Origin: Neolewinella antarctica
GTDB taxonomy: Bacteria > Bacteroidota > Bacteroidia > Chitinophagales > Saprospiraceae
Assembly (NCBI RefSeq): GCF_011927835.1
Contig: NZ_JAATJH010000004.1
Location: 1 to 64,000, forward strand
Direction of reading: 5' to 3'
Length of the DNA: 64,000 nucleotides
The stretch's first letter is position 1. Each line of letters opens with the position of its first letter. The notes beneath the pieces are model-generated. The model did no database searches. It was given only the letters and a program-made list of their open reading frames with translations, and was not told the origin of the DNA. This document shows positions 9,680 to 18,807 of the stretch, piece by piece. Both the position numbers and the translations under genes were made by a program.

Positions 9680-9850
9680 AATTCTTGGTGTTTGGCGTAA
9701 GCACGGTTTGCGAAGCACTGCGATTACGGGGTCTAAAGTAGTACTTTTGCGCCTCATTAACAGTTAAGGAACCGCAAAAACTTAGGGTAAATAGGTTAAA
9801 GCAAGTCAACCGACCCTACCCGGTTCTTTTCACGAGTGGAAAGAAGAGCG

Positions 9851-9956
9851 GGGCGCGGTCGCCGGTGCAAGGTTTATGAGGAAAAGCAAGGATTTTCGGG
9901 ATATGTTCCCACTAACTTCGCTCTTAACATAACTACAATGCACCCGCGACAGCGCC
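9851..9956. repeat. inverted pair of GC-rich dispersed repeats upstream of proS
   Basis: Copies of the GGCGCGGNCGCGGGTGC element lie at 9851-9870 and, inverted, at 9940-9956, about 70 bases apart. They sit in the 314-bp spacer (9680-9993) between divergent genes, just before proS. They could form a long-range stem in the proS leader, but pairing is imperfect (GGTCGCC against GACAGC). Confidence 0.6.
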
Positions 9957-9993
9957 TAATTAAAACGCTGAAACACAGACAATAGTTCAACTT

Positions 9994-11463
9994 ATGGCCA
10001 GCGCCGTTACCCCCCGAAACGAAGATTATTCCCAGTGGTACCTTGACATTGTCAAGAACGCCAACCTCGCCCAGAACTCCGCCGTGCGCGGTTGCATGAT
10101 CATCAAACCCTACGGCTACGGCATTTGGGAACGGATGCAACGGCAGCTCGACGACATGTTTAAGGAGACCGGCCACCAGAACGCCTATTTCCCGATCTTC
10201 ATCCCGAAATCCTTCCTCAGTAAGGAAGCCGCCCACGTGGAAGGCTTCGCCAAGGAATGCGCCGTCGTGACCCACTACCGGCTCATGAACGACCCTAACG
10301 GCGAGGGCGTGATCGTGGACCCGAGCGCCAAACTGGAGGAAGAACTGATCGTCCGACCCACCTCCGAAACCATCATCTGGAACACCTACCGCGACTGGGT
10401 CACCAGCTACCGCGACCTGCCCCTGCTGATCAACCAGTGGGCCAACGTCGTCCGCTGGGAGATGCGCACGCGGCTGTTCCTCCGCACCGCGGAATTCCTC
10501 TGGCAGGAAGGCCACACCGCCCACGCCACGGAAGCGGAAGCCCAGGAAGAGACGCTGAAAATGCAGGAAGTCTACGCGACGTTTGCCGAAGAATTTATGG
10601 CCATGCCCGTCCTACGCGGCGTGAAAACGGAGAGCGAACGCTTCGCCGGTGCCGTGAATACCTACACGATCGAGGCGCTGATGCAGGACGGCAAGGCCCT
10701 CCAGGCCGGTACGAGCCACAACCTCGGACAGAACTTTGCGAAAGCGTTCGAGGTGAAATTTCAGGACGAGAATAACAAAGAGCAATACGTTTGGGCGACG
10801 AGCTGGGGCGTTTCTACGCGCCTGATCGGCGGCCTTATTATGACACATTCCGACGATGAAGGCTTGGTGCTTCCTCCCAAGCTGGCTCCGATTCAGGTCG
10901 TCATCATCCCCATCCCGAAACCCAACGAGGAGCTCGACGCCAAGGCGCACGAGATCATGGCCGAGCTAAAATCTCGTGGCATCCGGGTGAGCTATGACAA
11001 CGATAAGAAAAAACGCCCCGGCTTCAAATTCGCTGAGAATGAGTTGAAGGGCATTCCCGTCCGGCTTGGGCTCGGTAAGCGCGATCTGGCTAATGGTACC
11101 ATTGAAGTGGCTCGCCGCGATACGAAGGAAAAAGCTAGCCAGCCGCTGGAGGGTATCGTCGACCACGTCGCTAGTTTGTTGGAAGAAATTCAGCAAAACC
11201 TTTTCCAAACGGCGCTTGATTTCCGGGAGGAACACAGCCACACGGTCGATACGATGGAAGAATTCCAAGCCATTCTGGACCAAGATATTCCTGGGTTTAT
11301 TTATGCCCACTGGGATGGTACTGCGGAGACGGAGCAGAAGATTAAGGAGCTTACTAAGGCTTCTATTCGGTGTATTCCTAATGATTCTGTTGGGGAGGTT
11401 GGGAAGTGTATTTTGACTGGGGGGGCTTCTGAGCGGCGGGTTGTTTTTGCTCGGGCTTATTGA
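9994..11463 (+). CDS. proS: prolyl-tRNA synthetase (type 3)
   Basis: 489-aa class II aminoacyl-tRNA synthetase charging tRNA-Pro. It is the short archaeal/eukaryote-like form used by Bacteroidota, without the bacterial-type INS editing insertion. Class II motifs are visible: motif 1 ([17 protein letters not shown]), motif 2 (RPTSETIIW and the following [12 protein letters not shown]) and motif 3 ([14 protein letters not shown]). The C-terminus ends in ...ARAY, typical of ProS type 3. Length is normal and the ATG at 9994 fits. It is probably monocistronic. Confidence 0.96.
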   Translation: MASAVTPRNEDYSQWYLDIVKNANLAQNSAVRGCMIIKPYGYGIWERMQRQLDDMFKETGHQNAYFPIFIPKSFLSKEAAHVEGFAKECAVVTHYRLMNDPNGEGVIVDPSAKLEEELIVRPTSETIIWNTYRDWVTSYRDLPLLINQWANVVRWEMRTRLFLRTAEFLWQEGHTAHATEAEAQEETLKMQEVYATFAEEFMAMPVLRGVKTESERFAGAVNTYTIEALMQDGKALQAGTSHNLGQNFAKAFEVKFQDENNKEQYVWATSWGVSTRLIGGLIMTHSDDEGLVLPPKLAPIQVVIIPIPKPNEELDAKAHEIMAELKSRGIRVSYDNDKKKRPGFKFAENELKGIPVRLGLGKRDLANGTIEVARRDTKEKASQPLEGIVDHVASLLEEIQQNLFQTALDFREEHSHTVDTMEEFQAILDQDIPGFIYAHWDGTAETEQKIKELTKASIRCIPNDSVGEVGKCILTGGASERRVVFARAY

Positions 11464-11574
11464 TTTGGATAGCTAATTTGAGATTAGACCTGTTTGGAGG
11501 ATTTTGAAGATGCTAATCAGGCTATCATTTTAGCTCATGATTGAGTTTTGAAATAAATTGTGAAGGATCATAAA

Positions 11575-11626
11575 CGAGGGGGTGAACCCCCTCGCAACGG
11601 TAGACGACCCTCCGGGCCTAAGAAGA
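11575..11626 (+). repeat. REP-like unit, left copy
   Basis: Perfect hairpin CGAGGGGG-TGAA-CCCCCTCG followed by the conserved AGACGACCCTCCGGGCCTA and AAGAAG. It is the inverted counterpart of the copy at 12168-12213. Confidence 0.85.
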
Positions 11627-11693
11627 ACAAGTTGTTTTGTTTGCGGTATTTTGTTAGTTTTGGGTAGCCCTAGAACAAACAGAATACAGTAAC

Positions 11694-12170
11694 ATGCCTG
11701 CATCTTATGACCGGATCATTCTGCACAGTGTGTGGAGTACTAAGTATCGTGACCCTTGGATCGATCTCGAGATTGAAGCCGAATTGCACGCCGTGATGGC
11801 GGCGGAATTTCACAAATGGGGCTGCAAGGTTATCGAGATCGGCGGGACGGATGATCACGTTCACGTGATCCACACCCTACCACGTACGAGTTGTGCGGCA
11901 GATGTTATTGCAGCCGTTAAATCAGTATCCAGTGGGTGGATATCTACCGTGTCTAATAAGTACCTCGGCTTCAGGTGGCAAGACGGCTACGGCACCTTTT
12001 CCGTTGACTACCGCAACCTAACCGGCCTGCGCTCCTACGTTAGAGAGCAACGTGCCCACCACACCCCCAAAGGTAATTACCCCAACTTCAAAACAGAATA
12101 CACCAAAATACTAAAATCCTACGGTCACGCCGACTTCACACCCCAGTACGTCTTCCCCAATCGCACCTAG
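11694..12170 (+). CDS. REP-associated Y1 transposase (IS200-like, RAYT)
   Basis: 158-aa HUH single-strand transposase. The metal-binding motif HVH is at 55-57 (DDHVHVIH) and the catalytic tyrosine is probably Tyr115 in LRSYVREQRAHH. It would cut and rejoin single-stranded DNA at the flanking hairpins. The frame is complete, so the element may still be active. No accessory TnpB is present. Its stop codon overlaps the start of the right-hand REP-like unit. Confidence 0.92.
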   Translation: MPASYDRIILHSVWSTKYRDPWIDLEIEAELHAVMAAEFHKWGCKVIEIGGTDDHVHVIHTLPRTSCAADVIAAVKSVSSGWISTVSNKYLGFRWQDGYGTFSVDYRNLTGLRSYVREQRAHHTPKGNYPNFKTEYTKILKSYGHADFTPQYVFPNRT

Positions 12171-12213
12171 GCCCGGAGGGTCGTCTAACGTTGCGTGGGG
12201 GTTCACCCCCACG
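12168..12213 (-). repeat. REP-like unit, right copy
   Basis: Inverted copy of the 11575 unit. The hairpin CGTGGGGG-TGAA-CCCCCACG lies at 12194-12213 (read on the minus strand), followed by the conserved 19-nt segment. Compensating changes against the left copy keep the stem paired while its sequence differs. Confidence 0.85.
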
Positions 12214-12403
12214 TTTGCGATACAATAGATGATTCCTTTCTAACACTATTAACAATACTCTGACCATTTCTAATCACCACGGCAAGGTCCCTTCACTACC
12301 TTTGATCGAAATGGGGATTATTTCCATTTTCTTTTGACAATGATGCTGCCGCTAATCACAGCGGCGACTTCCTAGAAACCTCCAATCCCTACCTTTTCCC
12401 AAA

Positions 12404-13330
12404 ATGGAAGACCAAGTAGAAACCCAAGTAGAAACCCTACAAACCGTCTTCACCGACCTCTGGAACGACCTAATCGGTGCCATCCCCGGCCTACTCCTAG
12501 CCCTGGTAATCTTCATCATCGGCCTCTTCGTAGCCCGCTGGCTAGCCAAGATAGCCGGACGGAAGATCCTGTCACAAATGGATGATCCTTTGATGGGCCG
12601 GTTTCTAACGAACACGTTACGAATCCTACTGATCCTGGGCGTAGTGCTGCTGGCGCTACGGGCCATGGGCCTGGGCGGCATCGCAGCCGGCATCTTCGGC
12701 GCGGCGGGCGTCGGCGCGGTCGTACTCGGTTTTGCTTTTCAGGACATTGGGGAAAACTTTATCGCCGGCATCGTGCTGGCCTTCAACCGGCCCTTCGACG
12801 TAGACGATACGATCAGACTCGATGACCATTTCGGAAGGGTACGGGGCCTCAACCTGCGGTACACCCACCTGAAAACTTTCGATGGCAAAGACATCTACAT
12901 TCCCAACGCCGACGTGCTGAAAAAGCCTTTGCAGAACTATACCGCGGATGGCTTCATCCGGACTGACTTCGGCGTGGGTATCGACTACGGCGATGATATC
13001 GAAGGCGCAAAAGAGGTTATTCAGGAAGTACTGGACGGGCACGACCGGTTAGTCCACGACGGCGAGCACGAAAACTTCGTCGTCGAAGATGAACTAGCCG
13101 TGAGCACCGTCAACCTGAAAGTATTTTTTTGGCTCTACACGAAAGATTACCGCGCCAACGCCCTGCAATCACGCGGCCTCGTCATGCGCGACGTCAAGAA
13201 CGCCATCGACCGGACGGGCTACAGCATGCCGGCGGACATTACGGAAGTCAAACTTTACGGCGGGGAGAAAGATATTCCGATCCGGGTGGAATTTGATAAT
13301 ACCCCTAATTCGGAAGCGGAGAATTTGTAG
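12404..13330 (+). CDS. small-conductance mechanosensitive channel, MscS family
   Basis: 308-aa inner-membrane channel that opens on hypo-osmotic shock. Membrane helices are visible at about 24-45 (IPGLLLALVIFIIGLFVARWL), 67-85 and 89-115. The last is the Gly/Ala-rich pore helix (GGIAAGIFGAAGVGAVVLGFAFQDIGENF). The cytosolic beta-domain follows (FDVDDTIRLDDHFGRVRGLNLRYT...YIPNADVL). Length matches MscS (about 286). ATG at 12404. Confidence 0.94.
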   Translation: MEDQVETQVETLQTVFTDLWNDLIGAIPGLLLALVIFIIGLFVARWLAKIAGRKILSQMDDPLMGRFLTNTLRILLILGVVLLALRAMGLGGIAAGIFGAAGVGAVVLGFAFQDIGENFIAGIVLAFNRPFDVDDTIRLDDHFGRVRGLNLRYTHLKTFDGKDIYIPNADVLKKPLQNYTADGFIRTDFGVGIDYGDDIEGAKEVIQEVLDGHDRLVHDGEHENFVVEDELAVSTVNLKVFFWLYTKDYRANALQSRGLVMRDVKNAIDRTGYSMPADITEVKLYGGEKDIPIRVEFDNTPNSEAENL

Positions 13331-13385
13331 TGATGTAGCAATTTCGGAAAGCAGTGATGGACGTGGTTGAGCTCGCGCCTACTCA

Positions 13386-14462
13386 TCAGTTCTTTTTGGC
13401 TAGCTTAATATCCCCGGACGCCTGGAAATGGTCCAAACCCCTGACGAGTAAGTCCACCGAATCATACACCCCGATCGGTCGCCGCCGCTTATCGAGCAGA
13501 ATAAAAATATTGCCGGGTAATTGTGCTAAGTCCACCGAAAGGGGGAATTTGCTGTTCGGTGGTTCCAGCAAATGCGGCCAACTGAAACGATTCTCGCGTA
13601 CGTAGTTTTTCCACACCGCCAAACTCGGTTCGGTGCTGATGCTAAAAGCGTGTAGCCCCGGGTACTGACCAGCGTTAACGATCAGGTCCTGTATTTGTTG
13701 GTGTTGTAATGGTGCGTTCGGGTCCGTGGAATAATAGAAATTAACCAAATAGGCGGGTGCTTTGGGGAGTTCGTAATTGACCGGCTTCCCAAGCGGATCG
13801 AGGTATCCGCGGCGGCGCGTCACGACGCCGCGGTTATCATAAAGAATATTAAGCCGACCGTAGATATTATCGAAATAAGGATGCGTGCTAACTAGGGAAG
13901 TATTCATTTGTAGGAACAGATCCACGTTGTCCCTGTCCTCGTTTGTGAACGTGGGGAGGCGCATAAACTGCTCCATAAATAGGGACGTAATGATGGTTTG
14001 CGTGTATTCCGCAGCCGCGGTTAGGTAACCCACCTTTAACTGTGTTTCGGTTGTCAACGCTCGTAAATTCTGTAGCGTGCGCTGAAAATTCCGGTGGTAA
14101 ATGCCCCGATCGACCGAATCCACCCGCACCCGTCCGGCAAAAACAGACAGGTGAATCCTCGCCGCGGGCTCATCGATCCAGCAAGCGGCATCTCCCAGAT
14201 AATTGCCATCCGCGTAAGCGGCAATTAAAAGCTCGTCCACTAGCGGAATAACGGCGATTTTGGTTTGCAGGCTATCGCCTCGAAAGGAAATACCCGTCGC
14301 CCGCTCTTCGGTGCTGGTACGGAAGACCAGGCTATCAATCAGCTTCCCGGTGGGGGACTTAACGAAGGTGATTATTTTGGGGCTCGTGCGTAGGGCGGCG
14401 GATTGCGCGCCCACCGTACAAACGAATACGACATAACAACTGATAAATAGAATAATTCGCAT
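13386..14462 (-). CDS. exported thioredoxin-fold protein without CxxC
   Basis: 358 aa from the ATG at 14462, with a signal peptide (MRIILFISCYVVFVCTVGAQ). The N-terminal ~230 residues resemble the leading region of Bacteroidota TlpA/DUF4369-type proteins. The C-terminal part (YLVNFYYSTDPNAPLQHQQI... WPHLLE... GNIFILLDKRRRPIGVY) follows a redoxin fold. The usual WCxxC is absent, so disulfide chemistry is unlikely. An in-frame extension to 14576 precedes the signal peptide and is not used. Role unknown. Confidence 0.7.
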   Translation of the reverse strand: MRIILFISCYVVFVCTVGAQSAALRTSPKIITFVKSPTGKLIDSLVFRTSTEERATGISFRGDSLQTKIAVIPLVDELLIAAYADGNYLGDAACWIDEPAARIHLSVFAGRVRVDSVDRGIYHRNFQRTLQNLRALTTETQLKVGYLTAAAEYTQTIITSLFMEQFMRLPTFTNEDRDNVDLFLQMNTSLVSTHPYFDNIYGRLNILYDNRGVVTRRRGYLDPLGKPVNYELPKAPAYLVNFYYSTDPNAPLQHQQIQDLIVNAGQYPGLHAFSISTEPSLAVWKNYVRENRFSWPHLLEPPNSKFPLSVDLAQLPGNIFILLDKRRRPIGVYDSVDLLVRGLDHFQASGDIKLAKKN

Positions 14463-14563
14463 AATGCTGTTGGTAGGACTGGACGTAACTTTAAGATGAT
14501 GGTTGGGCCCGATGTTCGTCGCCTTAACGTTCCCGTAATTCCCTATTGACGAGAGGTAAGTAC

Positions 14564-14646
14564 GGCGCCCCGACAAAGTACGGAACTAGCTTTCGCGTCG
14601 CGGTCGCCCCAACTGAGTGCGGGACTTGCTATGGCTTCGCGGGTGC
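14564..14646 (+). repeat. long (83-bp) form of the GC-rich dispersed repeat, copy 1
   Basis: An 83-bp element starting GGCGCCCCGACAAAG and ending TTCGCGGGTGC. It has about nine differences from an inverted copy at 43210-43292. Inside are two tandem half-units, each with a small hairpin of the type GTCCCG...CGGGAC. The outer ends match the short GGCGC...CGCGGGTGC repeats. It lies in the spacer upstream of the thioredoxin-fold gene. Confidence 0.8.
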
Positions 14647-14736
14647 AAAGTGAATTCGGGAGAAAGCAGGGAAGATGGGGTTACCACCAAAGTTATCACA
14701 TTCAACCTTATCTTGAGGTAAAACCGTTATTCAACC

Positions 14737-15345
14737 ATGGGACTACCGGAAGAAAAATACCTCACGTTAGCGGACTACCTCACCATCGAGCGGGCGGGTG
14801 ACCAACGCTACGAGTACCACCTCGGTGAGATCTTTGCGATGGCGGGCGGGACGGTGGAGCACGGTGTGATCTGCGGTAATGTTTATGCCGCATTGAGGAG
14901 TGCTACTCAGCAAACAGGTGCTTGCCAAGCTTTCACCTCCGAAATCAAAGTGGAGATCAAATCAGCCAAACGATACGTGTACCCCGACGCAGGTTTAGCG
15001 TGCCCTAAGCTCATTAAATCCGCTACGCTGACCGGGGCAATCACCAATCCGCGCCTCATCGTGGAAGTGATCAGCGCAAGCAGTGAGGGCTACGACCGCG
15101 GCGCTAAGCTGCGGTACTACTTTTCCGTGCCTTCCCTCCAGGAATACGTGCTCGTCGATCAAGATCAGCCCTTCGTCACGATCTTCCGCCGGCGGGGGGA
15201 TTTGATGAAGATGGATACTTACGATGGAATAGATGCGGCCGTACCACTAGAAAGCGTTGTGGCGGAGATCGCGCTAAAGGACATTTACGAGAATGTCGAA
15301 TTTCCGGAAAAAGAAGTTGAGCGCGACGAGCAAGTAACGGGATGA
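14737..15345 (+). CDS. Uma2 family endonuclease-like protein (DUF820)
   Basis: 202-aa PD-(D/E)xK-fold protein of the Uma2/DUF820 group. Landmarks are the N-terminal LTLADYLTIE, RYEYHLGEIFAMAGG, the core YPDAGLACP...NPRLIVEVIS (acidic residues expected at the active site) and YYFSVPSLQEYVLVDQDQP. The family is abundant in cyanobacteria and Bacteroidota and its cellular role is unsettled. ATG at 14737. It seems monocistronic. Confidence 0.88.
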   Translation: MGLPEEKYLTLADYLTIERAGDQRYEYHLGEIFAMAGGTVEHGVICGNVYAALRSATQQTGACQAFTSEIKVEIKSAKRYVYPDAGLACPKLIKSATLTGAITNPRLIVEVISASSEGYDRGAKLRYYFSVPSLQEYVLVDQDQPFVTIFRRRGDLMKMDTYDGIDAAVPLESVVAEIALKDIYENVEFPEKEVERDEQVTG

Positions 15346-15405
15346 AATAAGTGGTCCGTTCGTGCGAGCGTGCACCAGGAAGGCTAAATCCAACGTCTTG
15401 TCGAC

Positions 15406-16293
15406 ATGAAAATATTTTTTTGGCTATCGGTTCTGTATTGCTGCTTTTGCGCCAGCCCGTTAACGGCTTGTATGTGTCCGTACGAGGAACTGACCGAAGC
15501 TACGTTTCTGCGCTATACTTTCGTGAGCCACGTCCGTATCGATTCCATTACCGAGGTAAAGAAGCCGTCTTCTGGAAGGAGTCACATTGATTATCCCGGT
15601 AGGCGCCTATTACACGTAACTACCCTGCGTCACTACCGCGGAGAGCGTACGGAAACAATTTGGGAAGTGGGATTTAATAGTTCCTGTGGCGTTAATCTTA
15701 CTACCGGGGAGGAATGGCTTGTCTTTTCTACCTACGAGCTAGACAACATACCTAACCTGAGTCTGTGCACGCCCTCCGCGATGATGCGCGGTAACCGGGC
15801 TATACTGAGGGTTGACCAGGATGATTATTACCAAACCAAAGTTCGGCTGGAAAGAATCGTGCACGCTAGAAACGCTACCGCTCCAAAACTAACCGGTACC
15901 ACCGTAAATTACTACACCAACGGCTGCGCCGAAGAAATCACCACTTACGTAAATGGCCTGCGCCATGGCCCATCCTACCATTATTACCCCAACGGTAGCC
16001 TCCTGGCAACCTACCATTACCGACGTGGTTTACGAACCGGCGTGTATCGATTATACGGTGAAGATGGCGTACTACAGCGAGAGCACGAGTACGATGATAA
16101 AGGAATACAAATACGGTATTTAATTCCTCACTACGGACCTGCTAATCTCCGCTACGAGCAAAAGCTGGATACGGAGGCAGATAATTATAAGGTTACCTAT
16201 CACTTCCCCGACGGCCGTTTGCAACGAGCCCTGGTACAGCGCGGGGCTTACACTCTCTCCGATACGGTATATTACGAACTGCCGGCGGAGTAG
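15406..16293 (+). CDS. exported protein: TIMP-like N-terminus plus MORN-like repeats
   Basis: 295 aa with signal peptide (MKIFFWLSVLYCCFCASPLTA). The mature protein starts CMCPY, the CxC start typical of TIMP/netrin-like (NTR) OB-folds, and continues with ...FVSHVRID and a conserved Cys-containing core (SSCGVNL, LCTP). The C-terminal part (about 165-290) has MORN-variant/YwqK-like repeats (YYTNGCAEEITTYVNGLRHGPSYHYYPNGSLLATYHYRRGLRTGVYRLY). Both domains are common in exported Bacteroidota proteins; the function is unknown. Confidence 0.72.
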   Translation: MKIFFWLSVLYCCFCASPLTACMCPYEELTEATFLRYTFVSHVRIDSITEVKKPSSGRSHIDYPGRRLLHVTTLRHYRGERTETIWEVGFNSSCGVNLTTGEEWLVFSTYELDNIPNLSLCTPSAMMRGNRAILRVDQDDYYQTKVRLERIVHARNATAPKLTGTTVNYYTNGCAEEITTYVNGLRHGPSYHYYPNGSLLATYHYRRGLRTGVYRLYGEDGVLQREHEYDDKGIQIRYLIPHYGPANLRYEQKLDTEADNYKVTYHFPDGRLQRALVQRGAYTLSDTVYYELPAE

Positions 16294-16334
16294 GCGACTG
16301 ACCGCCGCTCTTCCGCAAATTATTCTGCACTTGC

Positions 16335-16362
16335 CCCGATCCCGATAGCTATCGGGATCGGG
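16335..16362. repeat. perfect 28-bp palindrome of the GATAGCTATC family
   Basis: A perfect palindrome centred between 16348 and 16349 with core CCCGATAGCTATCGGG, extended on both sides by another CCCGAT/ATCGGG. It lies between convergent genes and could work as a bidirectional terminator. Related palindromes are at 23747, 34032, 46396 and 63771. Confidence 0.9.
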
Positions 16363-16379
16363 ACGCCCAAGGTATACTC

Positions 16380-16697
16380 TCACAAATAAACCGCCACCCC
16401 GTCCCGCAATTCGTGAATCAATTCCTCATCCAGGTATCGGTAGTCGTCGGCCACGTCAAGCGCGATAATGTTTTTATCAATTATTGCGTCCGGAAACTTG
16501 CGTTCCAAAATAGCGAGGTGTTTCTGCTCCATTACGAAGATCAGTTCCGCCCAGTTCAGTAGTGCCGGGCCGACCCGGATGCGCGCCGATGGCGAAGTCC
16601 CGGCGGACTTGACGCAGTGACCGTCCACATCACGAAAAATATGCTCGGCGGTGCGGGAGCGCCACTGATTGCGGGAACAGAGGAATAATACGTTCAT
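16380..16697 (-). CDS. small tyrosine-phosphatase-like protein (LMW-PTP fold)
   Basis: 105 aa. The N-terminal MNVLFLCSRNQWRSRTAE carries the phosphate-binding loop C-x5-R (Cys7, Arg13) of low-molecular-weight protein tyrosine phosphatases. This short form corresponds to the stand-alone 'predicted protein tyrosine phosphatase' group rather than full 150-aa Wzb/ArsC types. The general-acid Asp is not obvious; DVADDYRYLDEELI near the C-terminus is a candidate. Cytoplasmic. No linked kinase was seen. Confidence 0.82.
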   Translation of the reverse strand: MNVLFLCSRNQWRSRTAEHIFRDVDGHCVKSAGTSPSARIRVGPALLNWAELIFVMEQKHLAILERKFPDAIIDKNIIALDVADDYRYLDEELIHELRDGVAVYL

Positions 16698-16730
16698 TAA
16701 TTAAAATGATATGCTGCGTTGCGGACTCCG

Positions 16731-18440
16731 CTAAGGTTTGGGTGTGGATGACTGTAGTACGACGGCTTGCCAGGGTGATAGGCAGAAGGAAGAAGTTTGT
16801 AGATTTAAAGAGGAATAATTCACCTCATTCGAATCTATATCTTCTTCACCATTAGCCGATCCGTAATTATCTACCAATGGCCGCCCGCCGACAAAAAGTT
16901 CCGGTAGTACACAATCAACGGTTTCTTCCGACCAGTTCATCGCTACGAATAAACTTGCTTCATCGAGCGTCCGGACATAAGCGAATATGCGCCCATCCTC
17001 CGGTAAAATTGGTTCGTATCCGCCGTGCACTAGTACTGGGTATGCCTTCCGGAGCGCCGTTAATTGGCGGAAGTGGTGGAGTACACTGTTTGGGTCCGCT
17101 TCCTGGGCTACCACATTGATGGATCGGTAATTCGGATTAACGCCGATCCAGGGCTCGGCGGTGGTGAAACCGGCATTGCTTTTGTCCGACCATTGCACCG
17201 GCGTCCGCGCATTATCCCTGCTGAATTTATTTAAAAAGGATAGGTGCTCGTTCATATCGTCGCCGCGTTCGAGGGCTGTCTTGTACTGATTACGGGCCTG
17301 GAGATCGCGGTAGGGCTCGATGGTGGGCCAATCGACGTTGGTCATGCCGAGCTCGTCGCCCTGGTAGGTAAACGTGGTGCCGCGCATGGTGAGCAGCAGG
17401 GTGTTGAGGCATTTGGCGGAGGCGACGCGGTGCTCGGGCGAGTCGTTGCCGTACTTGCTGACCATGCGGGGGACGTCGTGGTTGCCGAGGTAAATAGAGT
17501 CCCAACCTTTGCCGGCTAAACCTTGATCCCACTTGGTAAATAATGCCTTGAGGCCGATCAGGTCGAAGCGCTCTTTTTTGGCGGCGTAATCCGCTATTTC
17601 AAAGTGGTAGACCATGTTGAGTTCCTCCCGCTCAGGGCTCGAAAGATCTACGGCGTCCTGAATCGTGGAGCCGGCACCTTCGGCTACCGTGAAGGCATCA
17701 TAGTGGTCCATCACTTCCCGCTTGATCTCGCGCAAGTAGCCGTGGACTTCCGGCCGCAACCCGTACACGGCTACGGCGTTGGCGGCGGTTGTCGGGGGCA
17801 GTTCCGGATAAGTAGTGTCTTTACCCACGAACTGAAAGGCGTCCATTCGGAAGCCGTCCACGCCCTTGTCTAGCCAGAAGCGCATCACGTCCTTTACCTC
17901 TTCCCGGACTTTCGGGTTTTGCCAGTTGAGGTCGGGCTGTTTGTGGCCGAAATAGTGGAGGTAGTAGGCGTTGGTGGTTTCGTCGTAAGTCCAGCCACCG
18001 GTGGGGTCGAAGTAGCTGAAGCGGGCGGGTGGGGTGCCTTTTTCGGCGGGCCACCAGTGGTAGTAGTCACGGTATTCGTTGTCGCGGCTTTTGCGGCTTT
18101 CTTGGAACCAGCGGTGCTCGTCGGAGCTGTGGTTGACGACGAGGTCCATGACCAGTTTGATGCCGCGGGCGTGGAGGCCGGTGAGGAGTTCGTCGAAGTC
18201 GGCCATGGTGCCGAATTCGAGCATAATGCCGCGGTAGTCGCTGACGTCGTAGCCGTTGTCGTCGTTGGGGCTGGGGTAGACGGGGTTTAGCCAGACGGCG
18301 GTTATGCCGAGGCTGGCAACGTAATCCAGGCGGTTTATTATTCCGCGTAGGTCGCCGATGCCGTCGCCGGTGGTGTCCTGGAAACTGCGGGGGTAGATTT
18401 GGTAGATTATGGCGGATTTGTACCAGGGGTGGGTGGACAT
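16731..18440 (-). CDS. GH13 alpha-glucosidase (oligo-1,6-glucosidase type)
   Basis: 569 aa from the ATG at 18440; the longer frame to 18590 is tandem-repeat DNA. Catalytic residues of glycoside hydrolase family 13 are visible: nucleophile Asp200 (GFRMDAF), acid/base Glu254 (TVAEG) and Asp322 (LGNHDVPR), with VVNHSSDEH at about 101-109 and QIYPRSFQDTTGDGIGDL at the start. No signal peptide, so it acts on intracellular oligosaccharides. It lies near treY and treZ, giving a local alpha-glucan/trehalose block. Oligo-1,6-glucosidase, trehalose-hydrolase or alpha-glucosidase activity cannot be separated by eye. Confidence 0.92.
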   Translation of the reverse strand: MSTHPWYKSAIIYQIYPRSFQDTTGDGIGDLRGIINRLDYVASLGITAVWLNPVYPSPNDDNGYDVSDYRGIMLEFGTMADFDELLTGLHARGIKLVMDLVVNHSSDEHRWFQESRKSRDNEYRDYYHWWPAEKGTPPARFSYFDPTGGWTYDETTNAYYLHYFGHKQPDLNWQNPKVREEVKDVMRFWLDKGVDGFRMDAFQFVGKDTTYPELPPTTAANAVAVYGLRPEVHGYLREIKREVMDHYDAFTVAEGAGSTIQDAVDLSSPEREELNMVYHFEIADYAAKKERFDLIGLKALFTKWDQGLAGKGWDSIYLGNHDVPRMVSKYGNDSPEHRVASAKCLNTLLLTMRGTTFTYQGDELGMTNVDWPTIEPYRDLQARNQYKTALERGDDMNEHLSFLNKFSRDNARTPVQWSDKSNAGFTTAEPWIGVNPNYRSINVVAQEADPNSVLHHFRQLTALRKAYPVLVHGGYEPILPEDGRIFAYVRTLDEASLFVAMNWSEETVDCVLPELFVGGRPLVDNYGSANGEEDIDSNEVNYSSLNLQTSSFCLSPWQAVVLQSSTPKP

Positions 18441-18548
18441 GGGGGTGTTTTTTGGGGGGGCTAAAATGTGGATGGCTGGAAACGATGGGGCCAATATCGG
18501 TAACGTAGATTGGTGGATAATCCGAAACGGTGGGTTATTTGGAATGAT

Positions 18549-18625
18549 GGTTAATCTGAAATTGTGATAACCAAAATTGTGGGTAACCAAAATTGTGGAT
18601 AATCAAAATTATGGATAATCTAAAA
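18549..18625 (-). repeat. short tandem repeats upstream of the GH13 gene
   Basis: About four to five diverged ~16-bp units around TGGATAATCAAAATTG run head to tail and stop where the solo REP-like hairpin begins. They lie in the leader of the GH13 gene. Confidence 0.7.
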
Positions 18626-18676
18626 CGTGGGGAAGCATCCCCACGCTACGAGAGACGACCCTCCGGGCCTAAGAAG
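18626..18676 (+). repeat. solo REP-like unit
   Basis: Hairpin CGTGGGG-AAGCAT-CCCCACG (18626-18645) followed by the conserved AGACGACCCTCCGGGCCTAAGAAG segment, as in the 11575 copy. No transposase is attached. Confidence 0.85.
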
Positions 18677-18774
18677 GACACGGTGACTTTAAATCTTATA
18701 CGATTTGTGTAAATTTAAAGTGAGCGACGGGAAAATGGGGGTTTTAATGGGTTTGAAGTAATTTATTCTTGTTA

Positions 18775-18794
18775 TTGTTTAATGCGTTAAACAA
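18775..18794. promoter_or_regulatory. perfect inverted repeat before the ATPase gene
   Basis: TTGTTTAA-TGCG-TTAAACAA, a perfect 8-bp-arm palindrome ending 13 bases before the ATG at 18808. It could be an operator or a 5' leader hairpin. Confidence 0.5.
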
Positions 18795-18807
18795 ATAAGG
18801 TGCAAAT

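Larger units (their letters stand above)
11575..12213 (+). mobile_element. IS200-like/RAYT element bounded by inverted REP-like hairpins
   Basis: A Y1-transposase gene lies between two inverted copies of one REP-like unit: 11575-11620 and 12168-12213. Each unit has a GC-rich hairpin (11575-11594; 12194-12213) joined to a conserved AGACGACCCTCCGGGCCTA segment. The right copy begins at the transposase stop codon. Two more solo copies occur at 18626 and 24186. Hairpin ends with a linked guide-like segment match the RAYT/REP arrangement, in which a domesticated IS200-type transposase acts on REP sequences. Confidence 0.85.
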
